DNA from: Alcanivorax sp. 24
GTDB taxonomy: Bacteria > Pseudomonadota > Gammaproteobacteria > Pseudomonadales > Alcanivoracaceae
Assembly (NCBI RefSeq): GCF_004360225.1
Contig: NZ_SNUA01000002.1
Span: forward strand, 186,001 to 250,000
Length of the DNA: 64,000 bases
Direction: 5' to 3'
Positions 26,599 through 35,620 of the stretch are shown piece after piece. Under the pieces are notes generated by a model, which saw nothing but the letters and a program-made list of their open reading frames with translations, was not told the DNA's origin and searched no databases. A program made the translations under genes and the position numbers. Numbering within the stretch: the first letter of the stretch is position 1; every line of letters begins with the position of its first letter.

Positions 26599-26728
26599 GT
26601 AAAACTTATATACTCATTAAGAATTCATTAGATAGTCAAGGCCGCGGTCTTTGCGGACAATCCGGGCCGTTGAAAGCTCGTCGAACTCTCACGATGCCAT
26701 ATCTATCCGAATAGTCAGGAGTGATGCG

Positions 26729-27778
26729 ATGATGACCAAAGCGTATGGGGCCCATGCCGGGGACCGTCCTCTGGAGCCGATGGAGATTACTCGCCGTACT
26801 CCGGGAAAGCACGATGTCCAGATCGACATCGCTTATTGCGGCGTGTGCCATTCCGATATTCATCAGGCGCGCTCCGAATGGGCCGGCACGCTTTATCCCT
26901 GTGTGCCGGGGCATGAGATCGTCGGCCGGGTCGCCGCGGTGGGTAGCGGTGTTACCGGTTTCCAGGAGGGTGATCTGGTGGGCGTCGGCTGTATCGTTGA
27001 CAGCTGCCAGCACTGCGGGGAGTGCGATGACGGTCTGGAAAATTACTGCGACCATATGATTGGAACCTACAATTTCCCGACGCCGGATGCACCGGGCCAC
27101 ACCCTGGGCGGTTATTCCCAGCATATCGTGGTTCATCAACGCTATGTCTTGCGTATTCGCCACCCTGAACCGCAGCTGGCGGCGGTGGCGCCGCTGCTGT
27201 GCGCGGGGATCACCACTTACTCACCGCTGCGCCATTGGCAGGTGGGCCGGGGAGATAAAGTGGGTGTGGTCGGTATCGGTGGCTTGGGCCATATGGGCAT
27301 CAAGCTGGCGCACGCCATGGGCGCCCATGTGGTGGCGTTCACCACCTCAGAATCCAAACGGGACGCGGCTTTGGCGCTGGGTGCCGATGAAGTGGTGGTG
27401 TCACGTGACGCGGAAGAGATGGCGGCCCAGAGCAAACGCCTGGACTTCATCCTGAACACCGTGGCCGCCCCACACGATCTGGATGCCTTCATGGCGCTGC
27501 TCAAACGGGATGGCACCATGGCACTGGTCGGGGCGCCGGCTTCCGCGCACCCTTCGCCTCAGGTGATGAATCTGATCGCCAAGCGCCGAGGTATTGCCGG
27601 CTCGATGATCGGTGGTATTCCCGAGACCCAGGAGATGCTGGATTTCTGTGCCGAGCACGGCATCGTCGCGGATATTGAAATGATCCGTGCCGAAGACATC
27701 AACGGGGCCTACGAGCGAATGCTCGCTGGTGATGTGAAGTATCGCTTCGTCATCGACAACGCCTCACTGGCCCTCTGA
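26729..27778 (+). CDS. Zinc-dependent NAD(P) alcohol dehydrogenase (YahK/cinnamyl-alcohol type)
   Basis: A 349-residue medium-chain dehydrogenase. It has the catalytic zinc ligands CGVCHSD and GHE, the four-cysteine structural zinc lobe (C..DSCQHCGECDDGLENYC), and the nucleotide fold GIGGLGHMGIKLAHAMG. It interconverts alcohols and aldehydes; the YahK/CAD branch prefers NADPH and reduces many aldehydes. AGGAG precedes the ATGATG at 26729/26732. It is divergent from the LysR gene, which probably controls it. Confidence 0.93.
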   Translation: MMTKAYGAHAGDRPLEPMEITRRTPGKHDVQIDIAYCGVCHSDIHQARSEWAGTLYPCVPGHEIVGRVAAVGSGVTGFQEGDLVGVGCIVDSCQHCGECDDGLENYCDHMIGTYNFPTPDAPGHTLGGYSQHIVVHQRYVLRIRHPEPQLAAVAPLLCAGITTYSPLRHWQVGRGDKVGVVGIGGLGHMGIKLAHAMGAHVVAFTTSESKRDAALALGADEVVVSRDAEEMAAQSKRLDFILNTVAAPHDLDAFMALLKRDGTMALVGAPASAHPSPQVMNLIAKRRGIAGSMIGGIPETQEMLDFCAEHGIVADIEMIRAEDINGAYERMLAGDVKYRFVIDNASLAL

Positions 27779-27849
27779 TCGACCCGGGCCGGCCGTTTGT
27801 TTCTGCTACACTGGCCGCGACAACGTCGCCTTGAAGCAGGGAGGAAGCG

Positions 27850-28425
27850 GTGAGTGACAACTGCACTCACATCGTGCCGGTCCATAAGGGGGACTATCCC
27901 GACGATCATGCCAAGGTGAAGGAGATCCTTTACTGGTTCCAGAAAAGAGGCATGGTGGAAAATACGCTGTCCGACTGCACCCTGGGTGAACCGGGCTACC
28001 GGTTTCTGCCGGAGATATCACGGATCTTCGATGAAGAGCCACGGCCGGACAGTTTGGAGCACACCCTGCTGACCCATGGTCTGGAACTGCATCATGGCCG
28101 CCGCCGGGTCTTCCATCCCATGGAGGGCGCCGACCTCTACTTTGTTTGCCCGGAATGCGGGCATGACATGGGATGGGACGCGGCGGATGGCATCGCGGCC
28201 TGGTATGAGAGAAAAGACGATTCTCCGCAATGCCGGAATTGCGCGAAGACATTCCATATTACCGAATATCGGACAGACCGTGGCGGCACGGAACCGCCGT
28301 GGGCGTTCAGCAATGTGGCGATCACCCTCTGGAACGCCTTCGGGGAGGCATTCGCTCCCTGCTTCCTGGATGAAATGAGGGCGTTTTACGGAACCGACAT
28401 TCTGGTTGTGGAGGTGCGCATCTAG
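27850..28425 (+). CDS. Hypothetical protein with a zinc-ribbon
   Basis: A 191-residue soluble protein starting at a GTG with a GGGAGGAAG ribosome site. CPEC (about 100-103) and CRNC (about 128-131) make a likely four-cysteine zinc ribbon in the middle of the protein. The C-terminal part is Trp/Phe-rich (PWAFSNVAITLWNAFGEAF). I recognise no family. It follows the alcohol dehydrogenase gene by 71 bases in the same direction and may be co-transcribed. Confidence 0.8.
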   Translation: MSDNCTHIVPVHKGDYPDDHAKVKEILYWFQKRGMVENTLSDCTLGEPGYRFLPEISRIFDEEPRPDSLEHTLLTHGLELHHGRRRVFHPMEGADLYFVCPECGHDMGWDAADGIAAWYERKDDSPQCRNCAKTFHITEYRTDRGGTEPPWAFSNVAITLWNAFGEAFAPCFLDEMRAFYGTDILVVEVRI

Positions 28426-28488
28426 GTTTGTGGAAAGCCCGCTGCGTTGTTCGCCCGGCCACTTCAGGCGGGCGGTCTGGTTGGGGCA

Positions 28489-28734
28489 TTGCGAAGGATC
28501 GCCCGGTACCGCCGGCCCCTCCAACAGCATGATGCGCTGGATTTCCGGCTCCAGTGCCATCTCGATACCGGCGACGCTTTCCTGCGACAACCCTTCCCAT
28601 GGATTGGTGGCGTGTTTCTGAGCGACGTGCATCCGTTCAAGCATTTCGTTGTCGATCTGGTCGATCACCGCTCGAACCAACTTGGCCCGGGTTTTTTGTG
28701 TCTTATCCGAACTGGACCACGGTAGGCGTGCACT
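28489..28734 (-). pseudogene. Decayed TetR-family regulator fragment
   Basis: Read leftward, this stretch encodes LVRAVIDQIDNEMLERMH, NPWEGLSQES and MALEPEIQRIMLLEGPAV. These are the ligand-domain start and the DP-x-x-QRI-x-LLEGPAVLG signature of TetR regulators. The DNA-binding part is missing upstream, a few residues seem deleted around ESVAGIE, and the frame runs on without homology into the gene to the left. It is a remnant in the 451-base gap 28426-28876. Residual in-frame homology may extend to about 28734. Confidence 0.65.
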
Positions 28735-28876
28735 GGCTGGCGGGCTTTGATTTTGAGATCAAGGTCATCGCACGCCTTCCCCGGAGTGATTGAACAACTA
28801 GTGGGGGGCTGAGTTATCATCCCATGGGTAAACGCACGGGAACTGGCACGCGGCTGCGCCAAAGTCGAGGTGAACT

Positions 28877-29227
28877 ATGCAAGTCAAACGCATCATGGCC
28901 AACATCGCCACATCGGATGTTGAGAAGGCCGAGGCCTTCTATGGCGACATACTTGGCCTTGAACGGCTGATGGACCACGGCTGGTTTCAGACCTATGGTT
29001 CGGATCAGACGATGAGGGTTCAGATGAGCTTTGCCTCGGAGGGCGGTTCGGGGACTCCGGTGCCTGATCTCTCCATTGAGGTTGATGATGTCGAGGCGGC
29101 GCTGGCGCGCTTCAAGGCAGCGGATATCCCGGTGGAGTACGGTCCTGTCAGCGAACCCTGGGGTGTGCGGCGGTTCTATGTCCGTGACCCTTTTGGCAAG
29201 CTGATCAACGTTCTCCAACATGAGTGA
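28877..29227 (+). CDS. VOC-family protein
   Basis: A 116-residue single VOC domain, shorter than usual: MQVKRIMANIATSDVEKAEA and FYGDILGLE form the first module, and WGVRRFYVRDPFGKLINVLQ the last with its metal-type ligands. A dimer would make the active site. Substrate unknown. It lies just after a decayed TetR gene of opposite strand, which may once have controlled it. Confidence 0.9.
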   Translation: MQVKRIMANIATSDVEKAEAFYGDILGLERLMDHGWFQTYGSDQTMRVQMSFASEGGSGTPVPDLSIEVDDVEAALARFKAADIPVEYGPVSEPWGVRRFYVRDPFGKLINVLQHE

Positions 29228-29239
29228 CGGCGGGGCCGG

Positions 29240-31057
29240 CTATTCCAGTGGGGCCGGCTCCTCCAAATCCAGATCCACCTGATACGCCACGACTTTCTTG
29301 TCGCCCCGATACCAGATCTCGAACACTTCTGGCAGGCCGTTGTAGTAGGTGACGTCAACACCAGGGCCTTCGGTTCTTGGATAGTGAAGGTCCGTGACCT
29401 TGCTCAGATAGCGCTGGTCGGCGCTCTTGGCGAAAAAAAGATAGGTCTTCTCGAAGCGGTCGTTGGTGCTTTCGGGCTTAAAGTCGGCATGGTCGATAAT
29501 GATCATATTATCCACAATGCGAACGCCGTCGGGCAGGCTGTTCTTCTTGTAGCCTTTCTTGGTCAGATTTGGCGTGGTCACCACGGGCACGGTGGCGGAG
29601 AGGCGCACCGGTTTTTCCGGAAAGCGATCCGGGTTGTACTCGATGCGGCTAACCATGAACCGGTAATAATCCGGGTTGTCGGCGGGTACGTCGATGGGAG
29701 CACCGTCGGCATTGAAAAAGACAATTTGCCCGGGTGCCGGGTTCTCGTAACGATCGAACATATCGAGGAAGCGATCGCTTTGTACTCGCGGGTAGTAGAG
29801 CTTTACCTTGGCGCTGTACTTCCGGTCCGCCGACACTTCATTTTGCCGGATACCGATCTCTTTGTTCATCTCCTTAGCGGTGAGATCGACCTTTTCCTTA
29901 ATCGAGTAATTATAGACCGGGTGGAAAGTGGGGATGCGCTCCAGCTGATCCGGATCCACGCTCCGCGCCGGCTGACGCCTGGCCAGGTTGCGGATGGGCA
30001 AGTCGAGCTTCCGCTTAAAAGGGGCTTGCTTCGCGTCCCTGCCAGGCAGGATGATTCGGGCGGTTTTCACGGAACCGCTGAAGAAGAAATGCTTGTGGAA
30101 TCTGCCCCCATGCTTGTCATTCAATTCGCTCTGCATGTCATCGAAACGCTGATCTATCTGAGCCTCCGTCAACGTGCCGTCAAGGGCCTGATCTATCAGA
30201 TCATCGACGATAAGGTCGGAAACTTCATAGAGTTCAGGGCGTCCGGCGCGAGTACCGGTGCGAGAGAGGTGGCGCCCGGTTTTGTCGAGCGCCTCGCCGA
30301 TCATGTCCTTGCTGTCCAACGTCAGGGGGGCTCCGTCGGCGGAGGACACTTCAACGGCGTAAGAGAAGTCATTGGCTTCCACCAGGGTCACCGTATATCC
30401 GTCTTTGGATTGGGACTGATCGATGTTTGACGGGTTGAAATCAAACTGGACGAGTTTTTGGGGAAGCCGAGCCGAGAACTCTCCGACCAATGCCACGGGA
30501 GCCGGATCGTCGGGACCAAGGGACTTTCGGTAGCAAAACGTGTTCCGGGCGCCGCTGTATTCTATTTCGGCATTGCGTGAAATGCCCGAAACATGGCTCG
30601 GTAACGCCGTGGTCTCGCCATTTTCCAGACGGATGGCGCTCCAGGTCAACTGGTGCTGGAAAGGGTAAGTGAACGGTTGACGTGGCCAAATACAGCTTCT
30701 GTCCCGGTAGGTGGTGCCGGCGATCTGGTTGGCCAGGAACACTTCCGTCAATTCATCAATGCTGGAATAGTCGTCCAGACGGGCGAGTTTGGCGCGCGTA
30801 TAGGCGGTATTTCGTGGCGGTATCTGGAAGTCCAGTTCCATCCCATCGGTAAACATGGCGTCGTATACCAGATTGGCGAGGGACTTCTGGACGGCCTTGT
30901 CCTTAACGGGTTCCAATCGGGTGAGCCTGGCGTCCTTTTTTTCCAGCATCGCATCCGTCAGCGCCTGAACGTCCGGGGGCTCGTCACTGGGGATCAGCAG
31001 GAAAGTGAAAATGGCGGCTACTGTTGAAATGGAAAGGACGATGAGGGCTTTTTTCAT
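29240..31057 (-). CDS. Uncharacterised exported protein, paralogue of the lipoprotein at 22.3-24.1 kb
   Basis: A 605-residue protein starting MKKALIVLSISTVAAIFTFL, a signal anchor or signal peptide without a lipobox Cys. The body is beta-rich. Shared features with the 608-residue lipoprotein, in the same order: DLIVDDLIDQALDG (LIDAAESG there), FSGSVKTARIILPG (FSGTVKQVKVLLPG), FDRYENPAPGQIVFF (FDRFDHVEELVFL), SRIEYNPDRFPEKPVRL (NRIEYHPDRFERPPVRV) and a YLSKVTDLHY versus YLKKITEIRH segment. No known family. Convergent with the VOC gene. Confidence 0.85.
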   Translation of the reverse strand: MKKALIVLSISTVAAIFTFLLIPSDEPPDVQALTDAMLEKKDARLTRLEPVKDKAVQKSLANLVYDAMFTDGMELDFQIPPRNTAYTRAKLARLDDYSSIDELTEVFLANQIAGTTYRDRSCIWPRQPFTYPFQHQLTWSAIRLENGETTALPSHVSGISRNAEIEYSGARNTFCYRKSLGPDDPAPVALVGEFSARLPQKLVQFDFNPSNIDQSQSKDGYTVTLVEANDFSYAVEVSSADGAPLTLDSKDMIGEALDKTGRHLSRTGTRAGRPELYEVSDLIVDDLIDQALDGTLTEAQIDQRFDDMQSELNDKHGGRFHKHFFFSGSVKTARIILPGRDAKQAPFKRKLDLPIRNLARRQPARSVDPDQLERIPTFHPVYNYSIKEKVDLTAKEMNKEIGIRQNEVSADRKYSAKVKLYYPRVQSDRFLDMFDRYENPAPGQIVFFNADGAPIDVPADNPDYYRFMVSRIEYNPDRFPEKPVRLSATVPVVTTPNLTKKGYKKNSLPDGVRIVDNMIIIDHADFKPESTNDRFEKTYLFFAKSADQRYLSKVTDLHYPRTEGPGVDVTYYNGLPEVFEIWYRGDKKVVAYQVDLDLEEPAPLE

Positions 31058-31281
31058 AATGGGATCGGGACTCCTGTCAAACCGGCTCCTGTGTACTTGT
31101 CTGTCCCCCCTGGTCGATGCCCGTGAACCACGGAAGGTGGAGGAACGGGAAGCGCGTGGCGCGGCATTGTCGCATAAACGGGAGGCGGACGCAGGCCAGC
31201 CGAAGTGAAGTCTGGTCAGGCGGGGGAGAGTACGCCGCCGCAAGCGCGCGGCCGTCGGCGGCGGGTTTTCGGTGGCAGGCC

Positions 31282-31728
31282 TTAACCTCGGGCAAACACT
31301 TCCTTGCCCATTAGTACATCCAACCGGTGGACATGGGCGGGGTAGGCGAGTATCGCATTCATCCGCTCGACATCCCGAAAGATATCGCCGCCGCCCCCTT
31401 CCACGTGAGCCCGCCGACCGGCCAGATTCGGAAACACCTCGAAGATACCGAAAGTGGTTTTCGAATATCGTACCGCGTACCAGGGGCCGGTGGCGGGCTC
31501 CTCCCGCACACAGTCGAGAATATCCTCAAGCATGCGAATAACCAGATCTTCCTTGCCGGGTAGGGCCTCGATGTGAATATAGAAGGCCTTCGGCCCTTCC
31601 TCGCCATCCTGCCCGGAAACACGTACACCACGATGAGGGTACTCACGATACGATTGCGCGGTTTCGGGGGTGGGTCCCGGTGCGGCAGTGGTTGTCGCCG
31701 GGGCTGATCTTGTTTCGTCTGTCATCAT
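31282..31728 (-). CDS. Antibiotic biosynthesis monooxygenase (ABM) domain protein
   Basis: A 148-residue protein with a low-complexity N-terminal tail of about 45 residues and one ABM ferredoxin-like domain: KAFYIHIEALPGKEDLVIRM, then WYAVRYSKTTFGIFEVFPN and RMNAILAYP. ABM proteins include quinol monooxygenases and heme-degrading enzymes; the substrate here is unknown. A GGAGGTGA ribosome site precedes the ATGATG start. It is divergent from the AraC gene across 126 bases, which probably regulates it. Confidence 0.88.
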   Translation of the reverse strand: MMTDETRSAPATTTAAPGPTPETAQSYREYPHRGVRVSGQDGEEGPKAFYIHIEALPGKEDLVIRMLEDILDCVREEPATGPWYAVRYSKTTFGIFEVFPNLAGRRAHVEGGGGDIFRDVERMNAILAYPAHVHRLDVLMGKEVFARG

Positions 31729-31854
31729 TCACCTCCATTGCGGAGGCTTCACGATAGAACGGTGCGGTTCCCCGATGATGCCTGAATCTCCCGCTCTTTT
31801 GCCTGATTGTCCATTTCGCTTTACGTGGTCGAAGCCGGTAGGCAAGAATAAATC

Positions 31855-32724
31855 ATGTTTGATGCTCTGCGTGACGCGGTCCTGAGTTATACCCAAAAGT
31901 ACGCCGCTACGGATGGTGTCGCCGCCACTCCGGTGCCTGGCTTGTTCCTGGTGCGTGATACCTCGCCTGGTGAACTGGAACACGCTATCGCCAGCCCGCT
32001 GGTGTGTTTGGTGCTGCAAGGGCGTAAACGGGTCACCATCGGCGACAGGGATTTCACCTTTGCCGCTGGCGACTCGATGATCGTTACCGCCAATGTGCCA
32101 ACCGTGAGCCGGATTAGCGAAGCGGCCATCACCGCCCCGTATCTGGCGATCGCCCTGGATCTGGACCCGGCGGTGATTACCGATCTGGATGTGGCCATGA
32201 GCACGGAAAGTTCGTCCCAGGAGCTTGTGGGTATGAACGTCGACGAAGAATTCGGGGATGCGCTGTTCCGACTGATACGGCTATTGGAGCGGCCACGGTC
32301 GCTGGCCGTTCTGCACAAGCCACTGATCAGAGAGATACATTACTGGTTGCTGCTTGGTGGCCAGGGGCGGGCGATCCGCCGCCTGGGTCTGCCGGACAGC
32401 CAGGTGCGGCGCATTGCCCGTGCCGTGGCCATACTGCGGCGGGAGTATACGCGGCCATTGCCGGTTGAACGCCTGGCGGCGGCGGCGGGCATGAGCCGGT
32501 CTGCTTTCCATAAGCATTTTCGCACGGTCACCTCGCTGTCACCGTTGCAGTTCCAGAAGCAGCTGCGACTGATCGAAGCCCGGCGATTGATGTTATCGAA
32601 GGGAAAGACCTCAAGCCGGGTGGCTTTCGAGGTCGGCTACGCCAGTGTGTCTCAATTTACCCGGGAGTACGCGCGCATGTACGGGCGTCCGCCGGTCCGG
32701 GACCGTAACACCTCGGTAACTTAG
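31855..32724 (+). CDS. AraC-family regulator (AraC_N type)
   Basis: A 289-residue regulator. The N-terminal cupin-like AraC_N domain shows VPGLFLVRDTSPGELEHAI and VCLVLQGRKRVTIGDR; the C-terminal two-HTH domain shows LPVERLAAAAGMSRSAFHKH, then FRTVTSLSPLQFQKQLRLIE and ARRLML...VAFEVGYASVSQFTREYARM. This subgroup often lies next to a dehydrogenase or monooxygenase gene that it controls, here the divergent ABM gene. Confidence 0.93.
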   Translation: MFDALRDAVLSYTQKYAATDGVAATPVPGLFLVRDTSPGELEHAIASPLVCLVLQGRKRVTIGDRDFTFAAGDSMIVTANVPTVSRISEAAITAPYLAIALDLDPAVITDLDVAMSTESSSQELVGMNVDEEFGDALFRLIRLLERPRSLAVLHKPLIREIHYWLLLGGQGRAIRRLGLPDSQVRRIARAVAILRREYTRPLPVERLAAAAGMSRSAFHKHFRTVTSLSPLQFQKQLRLIEARRLMLSKGKTSSRVAFEVGYASVSQFTREYARMYGRPPVRDRNTSVT

Positions 32725-32830
32725 GCTGATATACACCGGTGTTCATCCCATCGGCACGGCGTTTGTGGCGGCAACGGGATCCGATTAGGATGAAAACCCA
32801 AGCCTTCCACGGCCACGCTCAGAGTGCAGT

Positions 32831-33796
32831 ATGGATACTCACACTCATACACCGAGAATCCTGGCGTCTCCGGGCACGAGTCCAGTCTTGGGCCGGGTGT
32901 ATTGGGCGCCCGTCAAGTCGCTGTGGTATCTGGCGCATGTGTCGATAGCGATTGTCGCCGGTTATCTGACGTTTTCGCTGTCGTCTTTCCTTGTCTTTAT
33001 CGGTTCCACGGCGATCACCTTGTGCCTTGGGCATTCCTTGGGGATGCACCGCCGGCTGATCCATAACGCCTATGAATGTCCGCTCTGGTTGGAATACATC
33101 TTCGTGCATTTAGGCATACTGGTTGGCATGGCCGGCCCGCTGGGGATGATGCATCAGCATGATCTGCGTGATTGGGCGCAACGACAGACGGACTGCCACC
33201 CTTATCTACGGCATGGACAAGGGTTCTGGAAAGATGGCTGGTGGCAACTCCATTGCGATCTGGTGCTGGAACAGCCGCCGGAGTTCCGGGCGGAGCCGCG
33301 CGTTGCTGGTGACAGGGTCCTCATCTTCATGGAACGCACCTGGATGTGGCAGCAGTTTCCCTGGGCGGTATTGCTGTTCTGGCTGGGGGGATTGCCCTGG
33401 GTGGTTTGGGGGATCTCCGCGCGGATCGCCGTTTCGGTGACCGGGCATTGGCTGGTTGGGTATTTCGCTCATAACCGTGGAGAGCGGGACTGGCACGTCG
33501 AGGGGGCGGCGGTTCAGGGATTCAACATTCCCGCCGCGGCTTATCTGACCATGGGCGAGAGCTGGCACAACAATCATCATGCTTATCCCGGCTCGGCATT
33601 GCTGGGTTTGCACGAGAATCAACCGGATCCGGGGTGGTGGGTGTTGACGCGCCTGCATGATCTCGGGCTGGTGTGGTCGATCCGGTTGCCGGAGAACCTG
33701 CCTCAACGGTCGGAGCTCAAGGCGTTGCCGGGGGCTGAGGGCAAGGAAACATCCCACCGGACATTCAGGGGGGGCGTTGGTCGCCCTGATGCCTGA
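32831..33796 (+). CDS. Acyl-CoA/fatty acid desaturase-like membrane di-iron protein
   Basis: A 321-residue membrane protein with four predicted helices and the histidine boxes of membrane desaturases: GHSLGMHRRLIH, then HQHDLRDWAQRQ with a following CHPY, and ESWHNNHHAYP. The last is the canonical HNNHH box. The middle box differs from the usual HRxHH, as in a diverged subfamily, so regiospecificity is uncertain. Such enzymes insert double bonds in acyl chains with O2 and a ferredoxin-like donor. It ends with a charged tail (HRTFRGGVGRPDA). Monocistronic. Confidence 0.88.
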   Translation: MDTHTHTPRILASPGTSPVLGRVYWAPVKSLWYLAHVSIAIVAGYLTFSLSSFLVFIGSTAITLCLGHSLGMHRRLIHNAYECPLWLEYIFVHLGILVGMAGPLGMMHQHDLRDWAQRQTDCHPYLRHGQGFWKDGWWQLHCDLVLEQPPEFRAEPRVAGDRVLIFMERTWMWQQFPWAVLLFWLGGLPWVVWGISARIAVSVTGHWLVGYFAHNRGERDWHVEGAAVQGFNIPAAAYLTMGESWHNNHHAYPGSALLGLHENQPDPGWWVLTRLHDLGLVWSIRLPENLPQRSELKALPGAEGKETSHRTFRGGVGRPDA

Positions 33797-33848
33797 GAGG
33801 CCGGGTGCGTTGAAACGGCGTGGCGCGCGCCGGGCAGGAGTGGCAGTA

Positions 33849-34259
33849 ATGAAAGTAGTGGTCAATATCGATGTGCCGGAACTCGGTCGGGCGATCGAGT
33901 TTTACTGCGCGGCTCTGGGACTCAGGCACAGCCGTACCCTGGATAACGACGTGGCGGAACTGACCGGGGCATCCTCGGTGATCTATCTTTTGCAAAAGCC
34001 TTCCGACTCAAAGGCGGCGGGCACGCTGCTGGAGCCGCGCCGTTACGCCAGACACTGGACGCCGGTGCACCTTGATTTCGTGGTTGATGATATTGAGAAG
34101 GCCGCTGACCGCGCTCTTCGGGCGGGAGCCGTTCGTGAAAGCGAGTGTATTGAATGGAAGGCATCCAAGTGCATTACGTTCTCGGACCCCTTCGGACACG
34201 GGTTCTGTCTCATTGAATTCGCCGGAGAGACATACAGCGATACCGCCGCTCCGGACTAG
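33849..34259 (+). CDS. VOC-family protein
   Basis: A 136-residue single VOC domain from the ATG at 33849, with an AGGAG ribosome site. MKVVVNIDVPELGRAIEFYC and HWTPVHLDFVVDDIEKAADR (His of the second module) are typical, and SDPFGHGFCLIEF closes the fold. Substrate unknown. Its TAG stop shares the tetranucleotide CTAG with the stop of the convergent HTH gene. Confidence 0.9.
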   Translation: MKVVVNIDVPELGRAIEFYCAALGLRHSRTLDNDVAELTGASSVIYLLQKPSDSKAAGTLLEPRRYARHWTPVHLDFVVDDIEKAADRALRAGAVRESECIEWKASKCITFSDPFGHGFCLIEFAGETYSDTAAPD

Positions 34260-34615
34260 GTTGAGTCGGCCTCGCCGCCGTCGGCGCCCCGGCGTTGGGC
34301 CAGCTGGTTGCGGGCGAAGGACAACACTTCCCTGAGTACCGGTTCCGGGGCCTCCTTGGCGATGGCAACCAGAGCCTCGCGCATCTGATTTTCCGTTTCC
34401 ACCGAAGGAAACAGAAAGAACTCCTGTAACTCCACGCCCAGCACCTCGGCCATCGTCACCAGAGTGTCGAGGGAAGGAAAGTATTTGCCGGTTTCCAGCC
34501 GCGAGATATGGCGGCCATCCACGCCAACCCCTTCCGCGAGATCATTCTGGGTCAGATGCCGGGCTCGGCGTAGCGTGCTGATGCGCTGGCCGATGAGTTG
34601 TTTGGGGTTCTTCAT
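34256..34615 (-). CDS. XRE-family HTH regulator
   Basis: A 119-residue protein: HTH_3 domain LIGQRISTLRRARHLTQNDL, AEGVGVDGRHISRLETGKYF and PSLDTLVTMAEVLGVELQEF, followed by a ~45-residue helical tail. The ATG at 34615 has a GGAGAGGAG ribosome site. The upstream 34616-34863 region is AT-rich and probably contains its operator. Targets unknown; no toxin-like partner is adjacent. Confidence 0.88.
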   Translation of the reverse strand: MKNPKQLIGQRISTLRRARHLTQNDLAEGVGVDGRHISRLETGKYFPSLDTLVTMAEVLGVELQEFFLFPSVETENQMREALVAIAKEAPEPVLREVLSFARNQLAQRRGADGGEADST

Positions 34616-34863
34616 GGTTGCTCCTCTCCTGCCGGGCAGTTCAGCAGATAGCGGAGCCTTCAAGAACGACGTTTTATGGTGTTTATTGTAATTTTTATGA
34701 TGTTGAATGTCCTGTTTATCCATGTAGAATGTAGATAAATGCAAAAATATAGGCATATGACGCCTGTTTGGGGCGATTTTTGAAGGCTGTTCCGGTGCGC
34801 CGGTTACCCGCCCTCGGCTGGCGCTTGGTGGACCTGCCGGTCACAGCGACCGGGACACGGGGG

Positions 34864-35136
34864 ATGGGGCATGTTGAAATGGAAATGACCGTGAGTAATG
34901 GTGGGATGGCATTGGCGGCGTTCTTGATCGGCGTCGTGTTGGTGGTATCGGGCTATATTCTGCTCTGGAGCATGGAATGGCTGGAGGACCTCTACCTGAT
35001 ACGTCGGGAAAGCCGCTCTCAAACGCCATCGGCGGGAAGGGACGACGCACCAACTGTCCCGCCGGGAGACAACGCCGTGGTTAAGGCTGGGAGCGAAGTC
35101 GCGGGTAAAGCGGAAAGCAAGGTCACCGATGGATGA
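34864..35136 (+). CDS. Small single-pass membrane protein
   Basis: About 90 residues with one strong transmembrane helix (ALAAFLIGVVLVVSGYILLW) near the N terminus, then a charged hydrophilic tail rich in Ala, Ser, Glu and Lys. The ATG at 34864 follows a G-rich stretch; an ATG at 34879 is an alternative. No family recognised. Codon use is consistent with a real gene but evidence is limited. Confidence 0.6.
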   Translation: MGHVEMEMTVSNGGMALAAFLIGVVLVVSGYILLWSMEWLEDLYLIRRESRSQTPSAGRDDAPTVPPGDNAVVKAGSEVAGKAESKVTDG

Positions 35137-35246
35137 CATGAATCAGAGAGTCTTTCATGGGCTGTGGAAACGGACACTAGCAGCTTCCTCCATGTGGAAC
35201 CGAGAGGCTGGTTTTATTTTCATGACCCAATTGGAACGGTGACGTT

Positions 35247-35588
35247 ATGGGCCTTTGGTGGCGTCCAGGCAAGGTGGTACTCCGGGAAAGCCGTGATCAG
35301 AGCGGCTACCGCTATCTTGCCGCTGAATTTCAGGACAACGGTGATCTGGTCTTCGTGGGACAGGATCTGGGAGCCGGGGTGAATGAGGCCTTCGGTTGCC
35401 TGGAATACGAATGGCTGTGGACCATAAAAGCCGCCGATGTGCCCAAGCTGAGGGTGGCGCTGCAAAGCCGGCGCCCGGTTCTGGCGGCGCTCAAGCGGCG
35501 TTTCAGTGGCGAGGAGGCGATGCGTCTGTATGCGTTTCTCAGTGCCAGTGGTGTGCCGTTTGAAACCTATAGCCGGATCGGCGACTGA
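35247..35588 (+). CDS. Hypothetical protein
   Basis: A 113-residue soluble protein: LAAEFQDNGDLVFVGQDLGA, then WTIKAADVPKLRVALQSRRP, with an amphipathic helical C terminus ending SGVPFETYSRIGD. The start is the ATG at 35247. No known domain that I can name. It sits between the small membrane protein and a convergent AraC gene. Confidence 0.7.
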   Translation: MGLWWRPGKVVLRESRDQSGYRYLAAEFQDNGDLVFVGQDLGAGVNEAFGCLEYEWLWTIKAADVPKLRVALQSRRPVLAALKRRFSGEEAMRLYAFLSASGVPFETYSRIGD

Positions 35589-35620
35589 GGCCCAGGCCGC
35601 GCTGGTATCGCGATCCTCTT

